From Streptomyces tsukubensis (GTDB taxonomy: Bacteria > Actinomycetota > Actinomycetes > Streptomycetales > Streptomycetaceae), in assembly GCF_009296025.1 (NCBI RefSeq), contig NZ_CP045178.1:8246001-8310000 (forward strand): a stretch of 64,000 nt of DNA, in the 5' to 3' direction. This document shows positions 50,859 through 59,052 of the stretch, one piece after another. Below the pieces are notes generated by a model. The model searched no databases. It was not told the origin of the DNA and saw only the letters and a program-made list of their open reading frames with translations. Made by a program: the position numbers and the translations under genes. Within the stretch, counting starts at the first letter, position 1. Every line of letters begins with the position of its first letter.

Positions 50859-50947
50859 TTCCCCGCCGGGTGTGGGAGCCTCTTTCGGGGGTATGCGATC
50901 GAACCGGGCGGAGGACTGCCCGATCACCGGTTCGCGGGCAGGAGACG

Positions 50948-51403
50948 ATGGGCGAACAGACCATGACAGGCGCAGCGGCCGTTCCCCCGTCCTCGGTGCC
51001 GTTCGAACCTCTCCGCCACGCCGTCGAGTACACCGGTGAAGCCGGCTGCATCGCCGAGGCGCGCTCGGTCACGATGGTCTTCCTCGACCGTCTCCGCGCC
51101 GAATGGTGCGCCGTGCTCGACGAACGCAAGGCCGGCGACATCCTGCTGGTGGTGAGTGAACTCGTCACCAACGCCGACCGGCACAGCCTCGGCCCGTACC
51201 TCCTCGACCTGGAGGGTACGGACCAGCAGCTCGCCGTGACGGTCTACGACAGCAGCCACGCGGTGCCCGAGGTCTATGAGCCCGACCCCACCCGCGTGGG
51301 GGGCCACGGCCTTGAGATCGTCCGCGCCCTCTCCACCGAACTGACCGTGGAACGCGTCCCCGTCGGCAAGCGCACCCGCGCGCTGCTCGATCTGCGTCCC
51401 TGA
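50948..51403 (+). CDS. ATP-binding regulator (RsbW/anti-sigma-type HATPase)
   Basis: A 151-aa single-domain GHKL ATPase. The N-box reads ILLVVSELVTNADRHS (E-L-V-x-N-A), and the G1/G2 parts are EPDPTRVGGHGLEIVRALS. It lacks any sensor or dimerisation domain, as in anti-sigma-factor kinases of the RsbW/SpoIIAB type in streptomycetes. The partner is not encoded next to it, but a SpoIIE phosphatase and a STAS protein lie within 3 kb. AGGAG sits 4-5 nt upstream of ATG 50948; ATG 50963 is an alternative. Its end is part of a 24-bp triple repeat. Confidence 0.88.
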   Translation: MGEQTMTGAAAVPPSSVPFEPLRHAVEYTGEAGCIAEARSVTMVFLDRLRAEWCAVLDERKAGDILLVVSELVTNADRHSLGPYLLDLEGTDQQLAVTVYDSSHAVPEVYEPDPTRVGGHGLEIVRALSTELTVERVPVGKRTRALLDLRP

Positions 51404-51460
51404 CGACCGCGGGATCTGCGTCCCTGACGACCGCGGGATCTGCGTCCCTGACGACCGCGG
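51389..51460 (+). repeat. Three perfect tandem copies of a 24-bp unit
   Basis: Units 51389-51412, 51413-51436 and 51437-51460 are identical. The first contains the last four codons and the stop of the HATPase gene; the other two repeat that gene end, including the stop codon, downstream. Confidence 0.95.
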
Positions 51461-51564
51461 GTCCGCGGAGTCGGCCGATGTCGCCGCGTGGGCGCCCGCT
51501 CACGCCGCCACGGCGGGAGACCGGTTCCGAGTGCCGGGGCGGCGATCCGCACCCGGCAGGGGAC

Positions 51565-52728
51565 TCACTGCCCGCCGTACCAGTCCATGCACACGATGAG
51601 CGCGTCGTCAGGGGTCTCGGCGGCCCGGTGCAGGGCCACCTCGTGCAGGATCGCGCGGGGCACGTCAGGGGCGGGGAGCAGGCCCGTCGCCGCGATGGCA
51701 CGCGCCAGGGCCCGCTTCCCGTACAGCTCGCCGGCCGGTGAGGCCGCGTCGTACACGCCGTCGCTGACGAAGAGGAGCCGGTCGCCGGGGAGCACCTCGA
51801 ACTCCTGGGGGACGTAGTCCGACTCCTCGAACATGCCGAGCGGAAGCTGCGGCTGGAGATCTACCCGGTCCACGGACTTGCCGCGCTTGCGCCACAGCTG
51901 TGGGGAGCCCGCGTCCACGGCGTGCGCGCGCCCCGTCGTGAGGTCGAAGTTCAGCAGCAGGGTCGACACATAGCGTTCGCCCCTGTGCTGCGCGTACAGC
52001 GCCTGGTCGGCCAGGGCCGCCTGGTCCGCGATACCGACGCCGGCCCGGCGCGCGTTGCGCAGAGCGTTGACGGCGAGATGGGTGAGCAGGGACGCCTCGA
52101 TCCCCTCACCCATGCCGTTGGTGACGGCGAGAGTCAGGGTGCGGGACCCCGAGGACCAGTCGAAGTTGTCACCGTGGATGGCGTACGCGGGCTCCAGTTG
52201 CGCACCGATGACGAACTCGTCGCGCGCGCAGGCCCGGCCCGGCAGCAGCTCCCACTGCATCTCCGCGGCCAGCGTCAGCCTGCTCAGCCGCCTGGCCTCG
52301 CGGTAGACGTCGGTGTCCCGTTCCGCGACGAAGATCTCGTGCCCGAGCAGCTCCGCCACATGGGCCAGCTCGTCCGCGGCCTCCGGCGTGGAACGTGCCC
52401 TGGGCAGCCGTACGGTGAGGATGCCGAGCCGGTCGCCGCGGATCGTGACCGGCAGATGGTGGTCGACAGCGTCGCCGTGGGCCACCTGACGCTCGCGGGG
52501 CTCCTGGCTGCCGAAGGCGCGGCCCTGCGGACTGTTGTGCAGGGACAGCGCCCGGTGCGGCTCTCCGCGCGCGTCAGCGGGCAGCAGGACGGTCAGGCCG
52601 TAGTCGGCCAGGTAGAGGTCGACGGTGAGAGCGCCGTAGACATCGATGAGGAGCGGGCGCAGGGTGTCGACGAGGGCGTGCGGCGCGGCGGCACGCAGCT
52701 CCCTCTCCACGTCGGTCAATGAGGTCAC
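51565..52728 (-). CDS. PP2C-type (SpoIIE) serine phosphatase
   Basis: A 387-aa phosphatase. Residues 1-150 form a GAF-like region (LPVTIRGDRLGILTVRLPRA) and residues 165-387 the SpoIIE-type PP2C domain: MQWELLPGRACARDEFVIGA, GDNFDWSS (D-x-x-D metal motif region), TNGMGEGIEASLLTHLAV and LLFVSDGVYDAASPAGELYG. The usual D-x-M-G-H-G block is changed to T-N-G-M-G-E-G, as in some actinobacterial members, so one metal ligand differs from the common form. It probably dephosphorylates an anti-sigma antagonist such as the STAS protein at 53615. GTG 52728 is the start. Confidence 0.9.
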   Translation of the reverse strand: MTSLTDVERELRAAAPHALVDTLRPLLIDVYGALTVDLYLADYGLTVLLPADARGEPHRALSLHNSPQGRAFGSQEPRERQVAHGDAVDHHLPVTIRGDRLGILTVRLPRARSTPEAADELAHVAELLGHEIFVAERDTDVYREARRLSRLTLAAEMQWELLPGRACARDEFVIGAQLEPAYAIHGDNFDWSSGSRTLTLAVTNGMGEGIEASLLTHLAVNALRNARRAGVGIADQAALADQALYAQHRGERYVSTLLLNFDLTTGRAHAVDAGSPQLWRKRGKSVDRVDLQPQLPLGMFEESDYVPQEFEVLPGDRLLFVSDGVYDAASPAGELYGKRALARAIAATGLLPAPDVPRAILHEVALHRAAETPDDALIVCMDWYGGQ

Positions 52729-52873
52729 CGTCGTTCAGGACTTTCTTCGTAGAGTTCGCAGAGGCGGAACGGATGTGCCGAGCCGCCGGTTCGCGGGGCC
52801 GTCGGAGCCCCCGGAAGGGTGCCCCGGACTCTGCGGGCTGACAAATGGCGGGGCCGGATGACAGAGTGGTTCG

Positions 52874-53389
52874 GTGTCACGCTTCATCGGATCACCCCAT
52901 CACCAGGATCGGGTGGCGCATGCCGCCGTGGCCGTCTCCGAGTTGCTGGAAGTGCTGTGGGGGCGGGGTCAGGAAGCCGCCCCCTCGGGGCCGGTGTCCC
53001 CCTCCCAGCTCAGGGCCCTCCTCGTCATCGAGGAGCACGAGGGTGTGAACCTCCGGACGCTCAGTGAGGCGCTCGGCTCGCGTCCCTCGTCGGTGAGTCG
53101 TCTCTGCGACCGGATGGAAGCCATCGGGCTGGTGCGCCGTGCGCCCAGCCAGATCAGCCGCCGGGAGGTCGAGCTGCGGCTGAGCCGCCAGGGCCAGACC
53201 GTCCTCGATGAATTCCGGGCCTTCAGGGCGCGCGAGGTGCACACCGTCCTCGAACGGATGTCCCCCGGTGATGTCCGCACTCTCGCGGAAGGGCTCTCGG
53301 CCTTCCGTGCGGCGGCCAGCGGCCACCTTGAGGCGGAGGGCGTCGCACCCCCGGCGGGACGGCACGGTGACGTGGCGGACAGCGCATAG
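52874..53389 (+). CDS. MarR-family regulator
   Basis: A 171-aa winged-helix regulator. The DNA-binding core reads QLRALLVIEEHEGVNLRTLSEA, then GSRPSSVSRLCDRMEAIGLVRR with the wing APSQISRREVELRLSRQG. The C-terminal helices complete the dimer (EFRAFRAREVHTVLERMSPGDVRTLAEGL). It is monocistronic and its target is unknown. The GTG at 52874 lacks a strong ribosome binding site. It lies between the SpoIIE phosphatase and the STAS protein, so it may belong to the same regulatory patch. Confidence 0.85.
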   Translation: MSRFIGSPHHQDRVAHAAVAVSELLEVLWGRGQEAAPSGPVSPSQLRALLVIEEHEGVNLRTLSEALGSRPSSVSRLCDRMEAIGLVRRAPSQISRREVELRLSRQGQTVLDEFRAFRAREVHTVLERMSPGDVRTLAEGLSAFRAAASGHLEAEGVAPPAGRHGDVADSA

Positions 53390-53614
53390 CTTCATGCAAC
53401 CCCATTTCCTGGGCCGCTGACCGCTCGGCCGACTCGCGTCCCGTGGGCAGGCACGGAGCGGAACGCGGCAGGGAACAGACTGTTGCCCCATAGAGAATGT
53501 TGTCAAATGACAACTATCGGTTCTATCGTGGGGTGGCCGTCGCGGCGGGTGGCGGCCTGTACAAGGATCCCGCCACACACAATGACCTGCCCCACCAACC
53601 GTCGAGGGAATGCT

Positions 53615-53977
53615 GTGCAACCAGCCGAAGGCTCCGGCCAGGCCATGTCGTTCGCCATGCGCCGGGCCGGTGACGACGTCGTGCTCGCTGTCGGCGGCGA
53701 GATGGACCTGGACAATGTGGAACCCCTTGATTCGGCGCTCCAGGAGTTGGCCGCCACGGGCGAAGGAGCGGTCGTCCTCGATCTCTCCGGCGTCGCGTTC
53801 GCCGACTCCACGACCGTCAACGTCCTCCTGAGGGCGCACAGCGCGTTGGGCCCTCGGCTGCGGCTCGCCGCCCTCTCACCGTTCATGGAGCGGCTCTTGG
53901 GCCTCATCGGTCTCGACGGGACGCTGACGGTCTACCGGAGCGTGGAGGACGCCCTCGCGGGTGTGCCCGCTCCTTAG
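53615..53977 (+). CDS. STAS-domain anti-sigma-factor antagonist
   Basis: A 120-aa single STAS domain. It begins with VVLAVGGEMDLDNVEPLDSALQ and has the phosphorylation-site loop VVLDLSGVAFADSTTVNVLL; Ser in F-A-D-S-T-T is the expected target of an RsbW-type kinase. GTG 53615 has GAGGGA 6 nt upstream. Together with the HATPase (50948) and the SpoIIE phosphatase (51565) it makes a possible partner-switching set. Its stop codon TAG spans the left edge of the intergenic element at 53977. Confidence 0.88.
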   Translation: MQPAEGSGQAMSFAMRRAGDDVVLAVGGEMDLDNVEPLDSALQELAATGEGAVVLDLSGVAFADSTTVNVLLRAHSALGPRLRLAALSPFMERLLGLIGLDGTLTVYRSVEDALAGVPAP

Positions 53978-54066
53978 GGGTCCTTGCAATATGGGGCGCC
54001 CGAGCCGCGAGGTGCGGTGCCGGCCCCCGCGGCCTGATCGGACTCCCATATTGCAAGGCTCCCTTG
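53974..54066. mobile_element. Intergenic inverted-repeat element, copy 2 (MITE-like)
   Basis: An 87-bp element (53977-54063) with terminal repeats GGGGTCCTTGCAATATGGG and its imperfect complement at 54045-54063 (17 of 19 match). It is flanked by TTA and TTG. It is 29 bp longer than copy 1 at 26898 because of extra central sequence. The 23 nt at 54025-54047 are identical to copy 1. It also sits directly on a stop codon. Confidence 0.7.
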
Positions 54067-54102
54067 GCCCGTCCGAGTCCCCGCCCGTCAGCGTCCAGCC
54101 CC

Positions 54103-54579
54103 TCAGAGTCCGTCCGCCGCGGAGGTGGCGAGGGAAGCGGCGAGGGCATGTATCCCTGCGAGCAGCCCGCTGAGTTCCGCGGCCGGCATGGAGCGCAGGG
54201 CCCCCATGACCCACTCGCGCCGTCGCTCTCGCAGGGTCTCCAGGTTGCGCCGGCCCTCGGTGGTCAGTTCGAGTGCGATCTCTCTGCGGTCTCCCCTCGC
54301 GGGCGTGCGCTGTACCAGCCCTATGCGTTCCAGCTCCGCGCAGATACGGCTGGCCCGCGACAGGGTGACCCCGAGCGAGCGTGCGATGCCGGTCAGATTG
54401 ACGCCCGGCTGAGCCATCAGCAGGTCGAGTACCCGTAGCCGTGGCGGCGACAGAGAGGGATCCACAGCGAGGGCGGTACGCCCTGCCATGACGGTGATGA
54501 GCTCCGCCGAGAAAGCGAGGTGCTCGGCGGCCTCGCTCAGAGCCTCGTCCGGGGGCTCCTGACGGCGGTGGCGATCCAT
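54103..54579 (-). CDS. MarR-family regulator
   Basis: A 158-aa winged-helix regulator. The core is LSPPRLRVLDLLMAQPGVNL, TGIARSLGVTLSRASRICAE and the wing VQRTPARGDRREIALELTTEG. It differs clearly from the regulator at 52874 and from OhrR, and has no cysteine in the sensing position. The arrangement (end towards the element at 53977) suggests its own promoter; its target is not known. Confidence 0.87.
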   Translation of the reverse strand: MDRHRRQEPPDEALSEAAEHLAFSAELITVMAGRTALAVDPSLSPPRLRVLDLLMAQPGVNLTGIARSLGVTLSRASRICAELERIGLVQRTPARGDRREIALELTTEGRRNLETLRERRREWVMGALRSMPAAELSGLLAGIHALAASLATSAADGL

Positions 54580-54899
54580 GTGCCCAGTCTCTCCCGCGGG
54601 TCGGCGTCGGGTAGCTGCGTCCTGGCGGCCCGCACCGTCCCGTCTGCGCGAAACGGTCGGTGCACTGCCTCAGAGCAGTGCCCTGCCCTTATCCGGGATC
54701 TTCACACGGAGTGATAGGTGGGGATCCCGTGAGGACGGTCGTCGCGTAACCCGTGAGGACGGTCGTCGCGGAAGGCGGAGACCCGGGTGGGCGGTCCGCG
54801 CCCCGGCGGCGGTCGACCGGCCTGCCGGCCCCGGACACCCGGCCCCGGGACCACCCCGTCAGCGTGAGGGACGGGGGAACGGCCGGTGCTGCCCGGCCG
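54580..54899. other. 320-bp gap with a 24-bp tandem repeat
   Basis: No gene was recognised. The region contains the duplication at 54726-54773 (listed separately). Confidence 0.45.
54726..54773. repeat. Tandem duplication, two 24-bp units
   Basis: Units 54726-54749 and 54750-54773 are identical except at one base near the end (TAA versus GAA). It lies between genes. Confidence 0.9.
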
Positions 54900-55409
54900 T
54901 CAGGGCCTCAGGGCAGCGCTCCGCGGTTCCTGGTCCGCCGCTCGGGTGACGTGTGCGCACAGTTCTTCGTCGAGCGGCCGGGGGCCGGGCAGCCGGTGCA
55001 CCAGTGACCGAGGCGGCCGGTCGTCGAGCGTGGTGCGCCAGCGCAGTCCCTGGTAGTGGCCCCGCAGGAAGGCCATCGCCCGGTCGCCGAGCCCGCTGTC
55101 GGTGAGTGATGCGTCGACCGCCATCTCCGTGATGAGACCGGCGCCGCACTCCTCGCAGACCTGGTAGGAGACATGGCCCACGATCTTCCTGATGTGGACG
55201 AGCAGCAGGCAGTGCGTGTTGGGTGGCAGGTCGGCGAACGTGTCCAGTATCTCGACGCGCCGGCGCGCGAAGAGACGGCGATGCCATCGCCCCCTGAGCT
55301 GTCCCAGGCGGTGCGTGCGGCCCTGGCCGCGGTGGGCGGAGGATGCGGGGGCGATGCGGTGACCGCGCGGGGAAGCGGCGGCGAAGTGGCCCCGGGGATG
55401 TGCCGTCAT
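54900..55409 (-). CDS. Hypothetical protein, GNAT-like
   Basis: A protein of about 169 aa from the ATG at 55409. The first 45 residues are basic and low-complexity; the ordered part is from RRRVEILDTFADLPPNTHCL onward. It contains LLVHIRKIVGHVSYQVCEECGAGLI with a CxxC pair, then MAVDASLTDSGLGDRAMAFLR, which resembles the core helix region of N-acetyltransferases (G-x-G-x-x-x-x-A). The end reads RSLVHRLPGPRPLDEELCAHV. The start is uncertain, and the function is not known. It is convergent with nothing and stands alone. Confidence 0.55.
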   Translation of the reverse strand: MTAHPRGHFAAASPRGHRIAPASSAHRGQGRTHRLGQLRGRWHRRLFARRRVEILDTFADLPPNTHCLLLVHIRKIVGHVSYQVCEECGAGLITEMAVDASLTDSGLGDRAMAFLRGHYQGLRWRTTLDDRPPRSLVHRLPGPRPLDEELCAHVTRAADQEPRSAALRP

Positions 55410-55582
55410 ACCCCTCGCCTGCCCGACCTGACGTCGCTGATGCGCCCTGCTCCTTCTGAGGAGGACGGGGGCGGAGGGGCTGGGCCGACCGGGCGAGCGG
55501 GACTTCGGATGCCGCGTCCGGGGGTAGACGTGGCCCATGGAAGCCGACATGGAAGTGGGGGACCGACACGGAAGGGAGCGCC

Positions 55583-55939
55583 ATGAGTGACGGACTCACG
55601 GTCGGCATCGTGGTCGTCGCCGTCCTCGGAGTGCTGTTGCTGGCCGCCGCGGTCGTACTGGCCGTGCGACTGGTGAAGGCCCGCAGGAGCCTGCGCGCGG
55701 CCGGTCTGCCCGAAGGGAAACGGTGGGTCTTCTGGGGCGCCATCGCCTACCTCGTCCTCCCCGTCGACCTGATCCCCGACCCCGTCTACCTCGACGACAT
55801 CGGAGTGCTGCTGCTGGCCCTGCGGTCCCTCGGTTCGCCCGGCGCCGGACGCTACGCGGCGGACCGTGCCCTCGGCGGGGACGAGCGGCCGGTCCGCGGG
55901 AAGGACGGCCGTGGTGTGCCGCCGCTCGGCAGGCGCTGA
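55583..55939 (+). CDS. DUF1232 (YkvA-like) membrane protein
   Basis: A 118-aa protein with one N-terminal transmembrane helix (VGIVVVAVLGVLLLAAAVVLAV) and a second hydrophobic segment with the DUF1232 core AIAYLVLPVDLIPDPVYLDDIGVLLLALR. The P-x-D-L-I-P-D motif is the hallmark of the family. The function is not established. The start has GGGAG about 6 nt upstream. It is a single-gene unit. Confidence 0.87.
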   Translation: MSDGLTVGIVVVAVLGVLLLAAAVVLAVRLVKARRSLRAAGLPEGKRWVFWGAIAYLVLPVDLIPDPVYLDDIGVLLLALRSLGSPGAGRYAADRALGGDERPVRGKDGRGVPPLGRR

Positions 55940-56104
55940 CTCCGCCGGTGCCACCTCGGGCGGACAGCCTTCTCGGCGTACGGCGTCATGATCTTCCCGA
56001 CCGGGGGTAACGGAGGCTCACGTACTTCTCGACGGCGCCGAGGCCGTCCGCGGCGGCCCCGTCGGTGAAGTCCATATCGATCAGGGAAATGGGGAGTTGG
56101 GGTG

Positions 56105-56461
56105 ATGAGTGGAATCTGGGAGTTCACAGGGACTGCCGTGGCACCACCGGGGGAGGCCAGGACGGGTTTCCGCGTCGAGGGTGCCGACGGAGTGATCGGC
56201 ACGGTCGACAGGTGGGTCGACGAACCGGGCAGGGCGCACGTCGTGGTCGACCGAGGGATGTGGGTCTTCGGCCGTAGCGTCCTCATCCCCGCGGGGGCGG
56301 TGCGGAGCGTCGACGTCGCCGCACAGACCGTCCACGTCTCCAGGACCAAGGACGAGATCGGCGACGCACCGCGTTTCGCCACCGACAGTGACACCACCGA
56401 CCCCGCGTACCTCTCGGCGGTGGGGGAGTACTACACGCGGCTCGACGGCACGCCGGCCTGA
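56105..56461 (+). CDS. PRC-barrel-like domain protein
   Basis: A 118-aa soluble protein. It reads GFRVEGADGVIGTVDRWVDE, then HVVVDRGMWVFGRSVLIPAGAV and VDVAAQTVHVSRTKDEI. This is the layout of a PRC-barrel domain (ligand-binding beta-barrel), with the G-x-V-D and V-L-I-P-x-x-x-V marks. The C-terminal tail carries DSDTTDPAYLSAVGEYYTRL. The ATG at 56105 has GGGAG 8 nt upstream; the adjacent GTG at 56102 is less likely. The function in the cell is not known; related proteins are frequent stress-type proteins in streptomycetes. Confidence 0.8.
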   Translation: MSGIWEFTGTAVAPPGEARTGFRVEGADGVIGTVDRWVDEPGRAHVVVDRGMWVFGRSVLIPAGAVRSVDVAAQTVHVSRTKDEIGDAPRFATDSDTTDPAYLSAVGEYYTRLDGTPA

Positions 56462-56495
56462 ACCGGCGCGGGCCCCGAGGGGCCGGGGGACCGGC

Positions 56496-56527
56496 CGCCC
56501 GCCGTGCACCGAGACGCACGGCGGGCG
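56496..56527. terminator. Bidirectional hairpin
   Basis: CGCCCGCCGTGC (56496-56507) and GCACGGCGGGCG (56516-56527) pair perfectly over 12 bp with an 8-nt loop between two convergent genes. Confidence 0.82.
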
Positions 56528-56561
56528 TGGGGGCACCCTCCACGACGAGCGGCGGGGGCCG

Positions 56562-57872
56562 TCACAGACACCCGGGAAGCAGCTCCGCCAGATACTCGTA
56601 ATCCTCCGGCGTGTTGTAGAGATGCGCGGAAAGCCGCAGGAAGCCGCGACCGTCCCACGACGTGATGGAGGTCTCGCAGCCGGTCTCCCGTGCGATGTGC
56701 CGTTGCAGCTCCGCCGCGCAGAGCGGCTCCGTGGCGAGTCCTGCGGGCAAGGGGACCAGCCGCATGGCCGGCGCCTCACCCACCGTCACGCCGGTGAGGT
56801 CCTGCCTCAGCGCACGCGCCAGCGTCGCCTGCGCCAGGCCCGCCAGGCGTGACATATGGGCCCGTGCCCTGTCCCAGCCGTAGCGCGCCTCGATGAAGCC
56901 GGTGGCGTCCGCGGCCGAGAGCCACGAGGTCAGGTCGAGGGTGCCCTGGTGGTCGAAGTTGGCGGGGAAGGGCTCCTGCGCCCCCCAGGAGTCGGTGAGC
57001 GGTGTCAGCTCCCGCCCGTGTGGGCCGCGTGCCACCAGGGCCGCTGTGCCGCGCGGAGCACACGCCCACTTGTGCAGATTGCCGGTCCAGAAGTCCGCGT
57101 CGCCGGCGTGCGCGAGCGGGTCGGCCAGCATCCCTGGCGCGTGTGCCCCGTCCACCAGGACCCGGGCCCCCGCGAGGTGCGCCCGGCGGACGACCGCGGC
57201 CACGGGGAAGAGTCGCGCCGTGGGCGAGGTGATCTGGTCGACGATCACCAGGGTCGCTCCGGCCGGTGTGGCGCCGTCGCCGGTGAGGGCGCGCGCGAAG
57301 GCGGACTCCACGGCTTCGTCGTCTGCGTCGAGCGGCACATGCACGGTCTCCACCCGCAGCCCCGCCCGCGCGGCGGCCCGCCGTGCCCCCATGGCTACGG
57401 ACCCGTACCCGTGGTCAGAGAGCAGGATCCGGCCGCCGGGCGGCAGGACGGACGAGTTGAGGACGGTGCTGACGCCCGCGCTGGCGTTGGGCACGAAAGC
57501 CAGGTGTCCGGCCGGGACGCGCAGAAAGGCGGCGATGTCGCCGCGTGCCCGCGCGATCCGGTCGGGAAGCTGCCTGAACCAGGCGTCGGGGTTGGCCTCC
57601 ATCTCCTCCCGGAGGGTCTGACGCACGGTGATAGCGGCCCTGGGCACTGCCCCGAAAGAGCCGTGGTTGAGGTGGCGCACCCGGGTGTCGAGCGCCCAGT
57701 CCTCGATGTTCTTCGGGTCGGACAGATCATTGGACCGGTCATCGGCTTCGGGTTCCGGCAGGCCGTTTTGCGCCCGGCGGGTGGCGAGGGTGTCGCCGTC
57801 CCGCCGATCCGCGCCAGGGCCGTCCGGTGCCTCGGCGTCGTGGCCGGTGACGGTGTGGGGCGATACGGCCAT
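56562..57872 (-). CDS. Class V aminotransferase-family PLP enzyme (isopenicillin-N-epimerase-like)
   Basis: A 436-aa PLP enzyme of fold type I. After a 60-residue hydrophilic lead it reads VRHLNHGSFGAVPRAAITVR, the family start. The PLP-binding lysine is in FWTGNLHKWACAPRGTAAL, and the D-x-A-H phosphate motif region is VLVDGAHAPGMLADPLAH. The pattern matches the isopenicillin N epimerase/cysteine-desulfurase-like subgroup. No beta-lactam genes are present, so the substrate is not known. ATG 57872 has AGGTGG 5 nt upstream. It lies 125 bp downstream of the ammonia-lyase gene on the same strand. Confidence 0.9.
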   Translation of the reverse strand: MAVSPHTVTGHDAEAPDGPGADRRDGDTLATRRAQNGLPEPEADDRSNDLSDPKNIEDWALDTRVRHLNHGSFGAVPRAAITVRQTLREEMEANPDAWFRQLPDRIARARGDIAAFLRVPAGHLAFVPNASAGVSTVLNSSVLPPGGRILLSDHGYGSVAMGARRAAARAGLRVETVHVPLDADDEAVESAFARALTGDGATPAGATLVIVDQITSPTARLFPVAAVVRRAHLAGARVLVDGAHAPGMLADPLAHAGDADFWTGNLHKWACAPRGTAALVARGPHGRELTPLTDSWGAQEPFPANFDHQGTLDLTSWLSAADATGFIEARYGWDRARAHMSRLAGLAQATLARALRQDLTGVTVGEAPAMRLVPLPAGLATEPLCAAELQRHIARETGCETSITSWDGRGFLRLSAHLYNTPEDYEYLAELLPGCL

Positions 57873-57997
57873 GGGTTCCACCTGTTGGTCCGACTGCGTG
57901 TGGGCACCAACGACGTTACGACGAGTGGCGTCCGCTGTCCCGGAGGGGGCCGGGACGCCCCGCTCGTTCCCGGCCGAGGAGCGGGCGTCCCGGCGTC

Positions 57998-58960
57998 TCA
58001 GCCCGCGAGCAGTGACGCGTACCGGGCGAGATCCACGTTGCCGCCGCTGATGATCACGCCCACCCGCCGGCCGCGCAACGGTTCCGCGTGGGCGCGCAGC
58101 GCCGCGAGGCCCAGACAGCCCGTGGGCTCCACCACAAGTTTCATGAGCGTCGCGAAGGTCCGCATGCACTCGACGAGCGACTCGTCGGAAGCGGTCAGGA
58201 CGTCCAGGACGCGCCGCTTGATGATGTCGAAGGTGTACGTGCCGAGCCGCTGGGTCTGCGCGCCGTCCGCGATGGTCTTCGGGGTGTCGATCGTGACGAT
58301 CTCCCCTTTGCGCAGCGACTGACGCGCGTCGTCGCCTGCCTCCGGTTCGACGCCGTACAGCAGGCACTCGGGGGCCAGTGCCTCGGCCGTGATCGCGGCG
58401 CCGGAGATCAGGCCGCCCCCGCCGATGGGGACGAACAGGGCGTCGAGCGGCCCTGTCTCCTCGAAGAGTTCCTTGGTCGCGGTGGCCTGACCCGCGATGA
58501 CGTCCGGGTGGTCGAAAGGAGGTACGAAGGCCAGTCCGCCCTCCTCCGCCAGCGCCTTCGCGATCACCGCCGGGTCGCCGTCGTAGCGGTCGTAACGCAC
58601 GATCCGGCCGCCGTAGCCCTCGGTCGCCGCCACTTTCGACTCCGGGGCGTCGTGCGGCATGACGATGGTCGAGGCCATGTCGAGCAGGCGCGCGGAGAGC
58701 GCCACCGCCTGGGCGTGGTTGCCCGACGAGTAGGCGACGGCGCCCGCCCTCCGCTGCTCGGGGGAGAGCCGGGAGAGCGCGTTGAAGGCGCCGCGGAACT
58801 TGAAGGCGCCCATGCGCTGGAAGTTCTCACACTTGAAGTACGTCTCGACGCCGAGGCCCGCGTCGAGCCGACTGGAACGCAGCACCGGCGTGCGGTGGGC
58901 CTGCGGCGCGACACGCGCCGCCGCGGCCTCGACGTCGTCGTAGGTGGGTGAAGTCAGCAT
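57998..58960 (-). CDS. Serine/threonine dehydratase-type PLP enzyme (hydroxyaspartate ammonia-lyase-like)
   Basis: A 320-aa PLP enzyme of fold type II that eliminates ammonia from an amino acid. The PLP lysine is in NFQRMGAFKFRGAFNAL, the substrate loop is AYSSGNHAQAVAL, and the phosphate-binding Gly loop is VPIGGGGLISG. The length is that of single-domain enzymes without an ACT domain. This fits threo-3-hydroxyaspartate ammonia-lyase and serine racemase-like proteins better than biosynthetic threonine deaminase. GGAGGTG lies 6 nt before ATG 58960. Confidence 0.92.
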   Translation of the reverse strand: MLTSPTYDDVEAAAARVAPQAHRTPVLRSSRLDAGLGVETYFKCENFQRMGAFKFRGAFNALSRLSPEQRRAGAVAYSSGNHAQAVALSARLLDMASTIVMPHDAPESKVAATEGYGGRIVRYDRYDGDPAVIAKALAEEGGLAFVPPFDHPDVIAGQATATKELFEETGPLDALFVPIGGGGLISGAAITAEALAPECLLYGVEPEAGDDARQSLRKGEIVTIDTPKTIADGAQTQRLGTYTFDIIKRRVLDVLTASDESLVECMRTFATLMKLVVEPTGCLGLAALRAHAEPLRGRRVGVIISGGNVDLARYASLLAG

Positions 58961-59052
58961 GCGGCACCTCCGGTGATCACGGTCAAGGGCGACCGGGAGC
59001 CTACGAGGCGTACCCGGTCGCCGTCGACCGCACTGCCGGTGTGTGCCACCGC

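Noticed and set aside
55940..56104. Minus-strand frame of about 30 codons containing MDFTDGAAADGLGAVEKYVS
   Set aside because: Too short, without a ribosome binding site, and no partner sequence continues it. It could be a gene relic, but nothing supports this.
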